From contig CAYOYK010000004.1 of the NCBI GenBank assembly GCA_964408185.1, positions 1 to 64,000 on the forward strand: DNA of 64,000 nucleotides, in the 5' to 3' direction. The notes below the pieces were generated by a model. That model had not been told where the DNA came from. It ran no database searches and saw only the letters and a program-made list of their open reading frames with translations. The stretch is from CAYOYK01 sp964408185 (GTDB taxonomy: Bacteria; Bacillota; Clostridia; Christensenellales; Aristaeellaceae). Shown here piece after piece: positions 58,447 to 64,000 of this stretch. The position numbers were made by a program, and so were the translations under genes. Within the stretch, counting starts at the first letter, position 1. The number at the start of each line of letters is the position of its first letter.

Positions 58447-58528
58447 AGTCTTGCGCTTTTCGCCTGCAACCTGTTCGGTCGGCTGAGAGCCTCCCTCACA
58501 GAACGCGGCCGGTGAAAAGCGTAGAGAA

Positions 58529-58618
58529 GCGTTGCTCCGCAACGCCGCCGCCTTGGACGCACAGGTCGCCCAAGGCGGAATCCATTTGGGGAGCGCGGCT
58601 CCCCAAGCCCCTCAGGGG
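58529..58618 (+). repeat. Chain of hairpins with interspersed repeat, copy 2
   Basis: Four adjacent inverted repeats are found: GCGTTG/CAACGC (58529-58545), CCGCCTTGG/CCAAGGCGG (58548-58578), TTGGGGAGC/GCTCCCCAA (58586-58606) and CCCC/GGGG (58608-58618). The part 58573-58618 matches 14071-14117 (minus strand). The 58359-58677 gap contains no gene; it is filled by this element, the two palindromes and a terminator. Confidence 0.75.
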
Positions 58619-58628
58619 TTATTTGACA

Positions 58629-58657
58629 GGCGGGCGGGAGCAATGCTCCCGCCCGCC
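58629..58657. repeat. Perfect palindrome, copy 2 (14-bp arms)
   Basis: GGCGGGCGGGAGCA, a central A, TGCTCCCGCCCGCC. It lies 20 bases past the stop codon of the minus-strand binding-protein gene and may end that transcript, although no U-run follows. Confidence 0.85.
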
Positions 58658-58677
58658 TTCCGCGTTGTTTAGCCCGG

Positions 58678-60132
58678 TTACTTGCCAGCCAAGAAGGCTT
58701 CCATCTGCGTGTTCAGCGCGGCGACGTACTCGTCAATGCCCGCTTCCTTCAGCGCGGCAAGCGCGGCCTGATAGTTGGTATCGTAATCCACAAAGCCGTA
58801 GAGGATGGGCAGCAGCTGCTTTGCCATGACCTCGTTGCAGGCGGTCTCCACCGCCTCCAAGCCGGTGTTGTCAAACGCGAAGCCCAGCATCTTGGAGGGA
58901 ATGGCCTCGTCGTCCCAGTGGCGATATTCCTCGATGTACTCGTCGGTCACATCGGCGCCAAACACCTGATACTTCGCGTTGCGGAACATCCACTCGTAGA
59001 AGTAGCCGTCGCCGGACGCAGTCTCGGAAAGCGTTACGAGGCGGCCGTTTTCATCCAGCTCGTAGTCCTGCCCTTCCACGCCGTAGAGGCAGAAGAGGTA
59101 GTTCTCCTCGGAGCCCCACATCCACGCGAGGAATTTCATCGCGCCGCCGGGGTTGGTGGCGCTGTACGGCACGCACAGCACCTCGCCGCCGCAGGCGTTG
59201 ATGTAGCGGGGCGCGTCGGGGTTAAGCAGGTAGTCCTTGAGAACGGCGTTGGGATCGGCCGTGCTGACCGTTCCGCCGATCTCGTTGCTCTTGCCCAGCG
59301 AGCCCTCCACCCACAGGTACAGGCCCGTTTGCATGCGGCTGTCGCGCTCGTTGTACTTGATGGTCAGGTCGTCGGAGTACAGGCCGTCCTGATACATGCC
59401 GTAGTTGAACTTGGCGACCTTTTCAAACGCGGTGGTCTCGGCGTAGCTGTACACCTTGGCGGTCTCCTCGCCAAACACGCACAGGTCCTCGGAGCCGACC
59501 CAGAAGTACTGCTCGTCGCCGAAGTAACGCGTCAGGGGCTTAAAGATCACATCAGCGGGCCCCTTCATCAGCGGATCGGTCACGCTGAGGGCGAACTGGC
59601 GCAGATCCTCGGCTGTCTTTACCTCGGTCATTCCGGCGGCCTCCAGCTGATCCTGCCGCAGGCAGACAAACTGGTACATCGCGGACGAGGGCGCGTAAGC
59701 GGACGGTATGCCGTACTGCACGCCGTTGATCTTGCCGCCGACCATTTGGCTATCCGGCAGGACCTCCTGCATGCTCTCCGGCCAATACTGGGCAATCAGC
59801 TCATCCAGCGGCTGGGCCTCCTTGGCGTTGACCAGCGTGCTCAGATCCGGCAGGCCGTCCCAGTACAGGTCGATGGGCGTATTGGCGGCCAGCATGATCT
59901 TTTTCTGGTCCCAGTAGTTATCCCAGCTGAGGAAGGTAACGTTGACCTTCATGTTCAGCTCGGCCAGCACGCGCTCGGCGAACGGGCCGTTCAGGAAGGC
60001 GGTCATCTCGTCGGTTTCCTCGCCGGGGTAGAGGATTGTGATCTCCTCCACGGGTTCCGCCAACGCGCCGGTCGGCAGCACCATCAGCAGCGCAAAGACG
60101 AGCGCCAGCAGGGCAATCGAGATTCGTTTCAT
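58678..60132 (-). CDS. Extracellular sugar-binding protein of an LplA-type ABC transporter
   Basis: The 484-residue product has a Sec signal peptide (cut after ALA, about residue 25). There is no lipobox, which is unusual for a Gram-positive binding protein. The mature part is a family-1 solute-binding fold (LNMKVNVTFLSWDNYWDQKK, NTPIDLYWDGLPDL). Its C-terminal DUF3502-type domain ends AALAALKEAGIDEYVAALNT. The ligand is probably a glycan-derived oligosaccharide. GGAGGAAA precedes ATG 60132. It is the last gene of the operon, downstream of its two permeases. Confidence 0.9.
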   Translation of the reverse strand: MKRISIALLALVFALLMVLPTGALAEPVEEITILYPGEETDEMTAFLNGPFAERVLAELNMKVNVTFLSWDNYWDQKKIMLAANTPIDLYWDGLPDLSTLVNAKEAQPLDELIAQYWPESMQEVLPDSQMVGGKINGVQYGIPSAYAPSSAMYQFVCLRQDQLEAAGMTEVKTAEDLRQFALSVTDPLMKGPADVIFKPLTRYFGDEQYFWVGSEDLCVFGEETAKVYSYAETTAFEKVAKFNYGMYQDGLYSDDLTIKYNERDSRMQTGLYLWVEGSLGKSNEIGGTVSTADPNAVLKDYLLNPDAPRYINACGGEVLCVPYSATNPGGAMKFLAWMWGSEENYLFCLYGVEGQDYELDENGRLVTLSETASGDGYFYEWMFRNAKYQVFGADVTDEYIEEYRHWDDEAIPSKMLGFAFDNTGLEAVETACNEVMAKQLLPILYGFVDYDTNYQAALAALKEAGIDEYVAALNTQMEAFLAGK

Positions 60133-60177
60133 GGGGTTTCCTCCTTCTATTTTACGGACGATCCACGCCCGTATTTT

Positions 60178-61080
60178 CTACTCCTTGACCGCGCCTGTCA
60201 TGATGCCCTGTACAAAGTACCGCTGTACAAACGGGTATAGGAAGATGATGGGCCCGATGGTAATCATCGTGACGGCCATTTTGACCGTCTCGGACGGCAG
60301 GCGGATCCCGGCGGCAGCGCCGGAGGGAATCCGCCCGGAGGATATCGCGTTGACGTTGGATACGATAGAGTACAGGTAGTATTGGAGCGGGTACAGCTCC
60401 TTTTTGGTAATAAACATCAGGGAGTTCCACCAATCGTTCCAGTAGGTGAGCGCGTACATCATGCCGATGGTGAGCAGCCCGGTTTTGGTCAGCGGCAGCG
60501 CAATGCGGAAAAAGATGGTCATATGGCCCGCGCCGTCGATCTTGGCCGCGTCATACAGCGAGGGCGACACGGCGGAAAAGTACGTGCGCAGCAGGAACAT
60601 CTCCCATACGCTGAACATCGACGGCAAAATCAGCGCGAGCAGGTTGTTCTGGAGCTGATACCAGTTGACGCAGACCACATACCACGGCACAAGGCCCGCG
60701 GAGAAGATGATGGTAAAGTTGCAGATGAACGCGATCACGTTGCGATAGCGCAGCTCGTTGAGGGAGATGGCATAGGCGATCATGCCCGTGACCAGCAGCG
60801 ACCCGATGGTTCCCACGACCGTGATGAAGAACGTCACGCCGTAAGAGCGCAGGATCCGCGCGCCGCTGTGCGCGAAGATATACGTGTACGTATCCAGCGA
60901 CCATGCCTCCGGAATCAGGCGGAAGCCGTCCCGCGCAATGCCCGCCTCCGGGGTGAAGCTGACGGAGAGCGTCAGCAGCAGCGGGTACAGGCAGGCCAGC
61001 CCAAACAGGCCCACCAGCACGTATGCGATGAGTACGACCGCCCGATCGGAGCCGGTTTTTCGCATGCCCTTGCGCTTCAA
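60178..61080 (-). CDS. Carbohydrate ABC transporter permease, LplC-like
   Basis: The 300-residue permease has six membrane segments and the EAA-like loop SLYDAAKIDGAGHMTIFFRI. It ends QRYFVQGIMTGAVKE, the typical LplC/MsmG end. The start is TTG 61080: GGGGAGGG ends six bases before it and it overlaps the stop of the first permease gene as TTGA. ATG 61065 is 21 bases from that site. No ATPase gene is in the operon, so a shared MsmK-type ATPase is likely. Confidence 0.92.
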   Translation of the reverse strand: MKRKGMRKTGSDRAVVLIAYVLVGLFGLACLYPLLLTLSVSFTPEAGIARDGFRLIPEAWSLDTYTYIFAHSGARILRSYGVTFFITVVGTIGSLLVTGMIAYAISLNELRYRNVIAFICNFTIIFSAGLVPWYVVCVNWYQLQNNLLALILPSMFSVWEMFLLRTYFSAVSPSLYDAAKIDGAGHMTIFFRIALPLTKTGLLTIGMMYALTYWNDWWNSLMFITKKELYPLQYYLYSIVSNVNAISSGRIPSGAAAGIRLPSETVKMAVTMITIGPIIFLYPFVQRYFVQGIMTGAVKE

Positions 61081-62057
61081 AACAATCCCTCCCCGTCGTT
61101 GTAGCGCTTGGCCGCCACGTTGGCCAGCGTGACCAGCACAAGCCCCATCACGCTCTGGAAAAGCCCAATGGCCGTAGAATAGCCAAAGCCCATCGTCCGC
61201 ATGGAGGAATACACATAGGTGTCGATTACGCTGACCGCATCGGACAGCACGCTGTTGTTGCCCACAATGCCCCATATCATTCCAAAGTCGCCGTAGAAGA
61301 TGCGCCCGACGCTCATCAGCACCAGCACGACCGCCGTCGGCTTGAGCATGGGGATCGTGAGGTGGCAAATCTGCTGGAAACGGCTCGCGCCGTCGATGGT
61401 GGCGGCCTCGTACAGCGTGCCGTCAAAGTTGGACATGGCCGCCATGTAGATAATGGAGTTGTAGCCCGCCCACTTCCAAACATCGGCAAGGATGATGATC
61501 GCCTTCCAGTACTTTGGCTCCGCGTACCAGCGGACGGGAGCCTCGCCAGCGGACATCAGCAGCCGATTGAGCACGCCGTTCGCGCCGGTGAGCACGACCT
61601 CGCCCGTGGTACGGTCCACGCGGAAGTTGGCGGTGAGGAAGCCGTACAATATCGCGCCCACAACCACCCACGACAGGAAATACGGAAAGAACATCGCGCT
61701 CTGGGTAATCTTCTTGTACGCGCCGTTGCGCACCTCGTTCATGCACACGGCGATGAGGATCGGCGTGACCGTTCCCAGTATAATGCCGCAAAAGTTGATG
61801 ATGAGCGTGTTTTTGACCACGTTCCAGCAGCTCATGCTCTCAAAGAAGAAGCGGAAGTTATCCAGCCCGACAAACGGACTGCCAAAGATTCCGTCCACGA
61901 CGTTAAACTTGGTAAACGCCATCCACGCTCCGCCCAGCGGAATGTAGCAGAACATCAGCAGCAGCACAAGGCCGGGGACGCACATGAGGTAGAGCGTCCC
62001 GTTGTGCTTCATTTCCCAGCCAAAGCCGTGCTTGGGAGGCCGAAGTTGATTGTTCAT
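61077..62057 (-). CDS. Carbohydrate ABC transporter permease, LplB-like
   Basis: The 326-residue inner-membrane permease starts MNNQLRPPKHGFGWEMKHNG. It has about six helices and the EAA loop DGTLYEAATIDGASRFQQIC. It is the MalF/LplB-type partner of the next gene. ATG 62057 has AAGGGGAG upstream and overlaps the stop of the preceding gene (ATGA). Longer loops near residues 150-185 (TANFRVDRTTGEVVLTGANG) are typical of the LplB group. Confidence 0.92.
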   Translation of the reverse strand: MNNQLRPPKHGFGWEMKHNGTLYLMCVPGLVLLLMFCYIPLGGAWMAFTKFNVVDGIFGSPFVGLDNFRFFFESMSCWNVVKNTLIINFCGIILGTVTPILIAVCMNEVRNGAYKKITQSAMFFPYFLSWVVVGAILYGFLTANFRVDRTTGEVVLTGANGVLNRLLMSAGEAPVRWYAEPKYWKAIIILADVWKWAGYNSIIYMAAMSNFDGTLYEAATIDGASRFQQICHLTIPMLKPTAVVLVLMSVGRIFYGDFGMIWGIVGNNSVLSDAVSVIDTYVYSSMRTMGFGYSTAIGLFQSVMGLVLVTLANVAAKRYNDGEGLF

Positions 62058-63295
62058 ACGCGCTCTCCCCTTCCGCGCAGGTACGGATCGTTGCCCACGT
62101 CCGCCACCTCGCCTGTCAGGACGAACATGCCCGTGGTGTGAAAGCGCGTGCCCTCGGCCCACGCGCCGACAAGCGCGCGCTGCAGGCTGCTGGGGGACGC
62201 TGCGGCCGCGGGGTCTTTATCGTCAAAGACCTCTAGCTTAATCATCTCCTCGCCCTCGGCGGTCGGATAGTTGTAAAACTGCTCCTGCACGCGCACAATG
62301 CGGCTTGTCGGCGGCAGCAGCCGCTTGAGGCCCGGATCATACAGCCAGCTCTCGCTCCAAAAGCCCTTGATCGGCAGCTCCGGGAAATATCGGGCGTAAA
62401 ACGCGAGCGCCTTTTGCATGCTGGAGCGCACGCGTTCGGGCGTATAGCCCTCCCCGCCGGGGATATGCAGCGCCAGCGTATAGTCGCCCTCTTGCAGCGC
62501 CACCGACCACTCGCGCTTGTCCAGCGTTACAGGCTCAAGCCCGATTACGCCGATGGGATCGACCGGGTTGGCGGTTACGGACGCGTCCGTCTCCCGCCAA
62601 ACCGTAAGGATCGCTTCCGGATCGGTCACGCCGTTCACGCCGTCCAGCTGGCCGTCGCGGCGCACGCGCGCGTCGCCCGGCCAGAGCGCGACCACGCGGC
62701 CCGTCGCGCGGCTCCGGTAGGCGGTCGGCGTGCCGAACACAAACGGGATAAAGTAGAACCGATCCAAAAAGAAGATCGCGCAGCAGTAGAAGTTCATATC
62801 CCAAGGGTAGTCGTCAAACGAGATATCCCCGGTGTCCTTGTACTTTTGGAGCTGCTTGCGGATCATCCGTTCGGGGATATCGCGGTCGTACTCCGGCGGC
62901 ACGCCGCGCGCGCGCAGGAGCGCCCGCCCCGCAGGCACGCAGCTCAGCGCGTAGAGAAACGCGTAGACCTGCCGCGCAAACCCCGTCAGGCAGGCAGGCG
63001 CGGGGGTCTCAAACTCACAGGCGGTCCCGCGCACGAGCGCGCGCACCGCGTCGTAGCGCAGCGCCTGCGAAACACGCAGCAGTGTTTCGTTGCCCTCTAT
63101 CGCGGCCAGCGCCTCCCACAGCGCCTCCTGCCGCGCGGCGGGCACGCTGTTCCCCTCCAGCACGGCTTGCAGATCGTCGTGCGGCAGCAGCGTCGCCTCG
63201 TCCGGCAGGACGATCGCCCGCACGTAAGGCTCGATGCCCTCGGGCGCGTTCAGCCCCGTTTGACGCAGCCATTGCCGCAGCGTTGCCAGCTCCAT
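62054..63295 (-). CDS. Acyltransferase-like protein (NAT_N/GNAT_C type)
   Basis: The 413-residue protein has an N-terminal helical part with EYDRDIPERMIRKQLQKYKD and DDYPWDMNFYCCAIFFLDRF. A GNAT-like C-terminal part follows: YTLALHIPGGEGYTPERVR, then FWSESWLYDPGLKRLLPPTS, and RVQEQFYNYP. This matches the acyltransferase domain proteins often found beside sugar ABC transporters in gut Clostridia. Its substrate is unknown. GGGAGG precedes the ATG. It lies between the Gfo/Idh gene and the permease genes, coupled to the latter by ATGA. Confidence 0.75.
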   Translation of the reverse strand: MELATLRQWLRQTGLNAPEGIEPYVRAIVLPDEATLLPHDDLQAVLEGNSVPAARQEALWEALAAIEGNETLLRVSQALRYDAVRALVRGTACEFETPAPACLTGFARQVYAFLYALSCVPAGRALLRARGVPPEYDRDIPERMIRKQLQKYKDTGDISFDDYPWDMNFYCCAIFFLDRFYFIPFVFGTPTAYRSRATGRVVALWPGDARVRRDGQLDGVNGVTDPEAILTVWRETDASVTANPVDPIGVIGLEPVTLDKREWSVALQEGDYTLALHIPGGEGYTPERVRSSMQKALAFYARYFPELPIKGFWSESWLYDPGLKRLLPPTSRIVRVQEQFYNYPTAEGEEMIKLEVFDDKDPAAAASPSSLQRALVGAWAEGTRFHTTGMFVLTGEVADVGNDPYLRGRGERV

Positions 63296-63319
63296 ACGAT
63301 CGCCTCCCTTCCGCGCAAG

Positions 63320-64000
63320 CTATGCGTCGGCCCGCAAGCCGCGCCTAAACCCATCCATGTCCACAACCGTGTGGCTTACGCGCGCCTCCTCGGCGGCGCA
63401 CGCCATCAGGTGGCTCTCCACCGAGCGGAACACGTCGCTGGGCACGGATTGCGTCTGGTTGTTCAGCAGCGCGAGGAAGTCGTTCATCAGGCCGACGTCC
63501 CCGCCGCCGTGCGCGCCCTGCGTAACCTGCGGCACGATGACGCGCTGCACCGCGCGCTCCCCGGAGGACGAGCCAAACGGAAGGACTTCGATGCGGTTCA
63601 CATCCTCCGAGGCGCGTATTTCACCCTTTTCGCACATGATCTTGAGCGTGCGGGAAATGCGCCCGGTAAACGCGCTGAGGTTAAACGTCGCCGTCACGCC
63701 GTTTTCAAACTCCATCAGGGTAGTCTGATGGTCGCACACGTCGTTGTCGCAATGGAACACGCAGCGGCCGTAAGGGCCCTCGTCGATGGCCCTTTGCAGG
63801 CCGGTCTCGGACTGATCCTCCGTGAGCACGGTCGCGGGCCAATCGCCGCGCACGGGCAGATAGCACAGGTACGCGCTGTACGTGCAGGAGCGCCGATACG
63901 GGCAGTCGCGGCAGCGCTCCGCCGCTCCCTGCGGAGCGTTATCCGCCTTAAAGTAGCTCAGCTCCCCAAACGAGGAGACGCGCTTGCATGTGCTGTCCGT
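63320..64000 (-). CDS. Gfo/Idh/MocA family oxidoreductase, N-terminus cut by the window edge
   Basis: The frame is open to the window edge, giving 226 residues of a C-terminal part. It has a Cys-rich stretch AERCRDCPYRRSCTYSAYLC, seen in a subgroup of these sugar oxidoreductases. DNDVCDHQTTLMEFENGVTA and GRISRTLKIMCEKGEIRA, the beta-sheet domain of the family, follow. The end HGGGDVGLMNDFLALLNN is also typical. It is the most upstream visible gene of the sugar-uptake operon and would oxidise an imported sugar or derivative. The Rossmann half lies outside. Confidence 0.85.
   Translation of the reverse strand, partial: TDSTCKRVSSFGELSYFKADNAPQGAAERCRDCPYRRSCTYSAYLCYLPVRGDWPATVLTEDQSETGLQRAIDEGPYGRCVFHCDNDVCDHQTTLMEFENGVTATFNLSAFTGRISRTLKIMCEKGEIRASEDVNRIEVLPFGSSSGERAVQRVIVPQVTQGAHGGGDVGLMNDFLALLNNQTQSVPSDVFRSVESHLMACAAEEARVSHTVVDMDGFRRGLRADA

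Noticed and set aside
57263..58677. Mobile element between the M29 gene and the ABC operon
   Set aside because: There are palindromes and repeats but no transposase, target-site duplication or insertion-type ends that I can support.

Overview
The window looks like a high-G+C, endospore-forming member of the Clostridia (Bacillota). The evidence is direct: spoIVA, a SpoIID/LytB protein, the sleB-ypeB germination pair, a YlbF-family protein, strong AAGGAGG-type ribosome binding sites, and the Firmicutes gene order rimP-nusA-ylxR-ylxQ-infB-rbfA-nrnA-truB-ribF followed by rpsO-pnp-M16 peptidase. A placement near Christensenellales/Oscillospirales-type gut bacteria is only a guess from base composition and the mix of families. 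I see no rRNA, tRNA, CRISPR array, prophage or insertion sequence.

Layout. 1-7.4 kb: U32 peptidase, MltG and YlbF (minus), spoIVA (plus), then spoIID, a dimeric dUTPase and an M16 peptidase (minus). 7.4-19.7 kb: the large minus-strand translation/RNA operons, pnp and rpsO, then the rimP-nusA-infB-truB-ribF operon from a promoter near 19.68 kb behind a structured leader. infB is broken: the G1-G3 part of its GTPase domain is missing and the frame shifts. 19.8-28.3 kb: radical SAM protein, mnmE, addB, a small P-loop protein, thrC and a reverse rubrerythrin. 28.6-44.4 kb: a surface-glycan island on the plus strand. It opens with four tandem paralogous polytopic membrane proteins carrying a YNRP..DD motif. 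It continues with a tightly coupled operon: two DegT-type aminotransferases, a hexapeptide acetyltransferase, a Gfo/Idh oxidoreductase, two SDR enzymes, a GT2, a phosphoesterase, an ATP-grasp enzyme and an acyltransferase. 44.4-51.5 kb (minus): a YczE-like membrane protein, an XRE regulator, ypeB (with an in-frame amber codon), sleB, a creatininase-family amidohydrolase, an ABC-F ATPase and a DUF6483 protein. 51.7-58.4 kb (plus): a three-gene envelope cassette (exported duplicated-domain protein, zinc-ribbon/TPR membrane protein, acyltransferase-3 with a repeat-bearing N-terminus), then an M29 aminopeptidase. 58.7-64 kb (minus): an LplABC-type carbohydrate ABC transporter without an ATPase, an acyltransferase-like protein and a truncated Gfo/Idh oxidoreductase.

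How the parts work together. The 3-acetamido-sugar trio (WbpB/E/D-like) and the second aminotransferase/SDR pair probably make amino-deoxy sugars, which the GT2 and the polytopic proteins would place on a cell-surface polymer. The ATP-grasp, phosphoesterase and acyltransferase genes at the end of the island look like a decoration module. The most interesting candidates for something undescribed are the four-paralogue array with its downstream operon, the envelope cassette at 51.7-57.3 kb, and terminator-like hairpins that bury the ribosome binding sites of spoIID and sleB. Two apparently broken core genes (infB, ypeB) may be real mutations or assembly faults, and raw reads would settle which.
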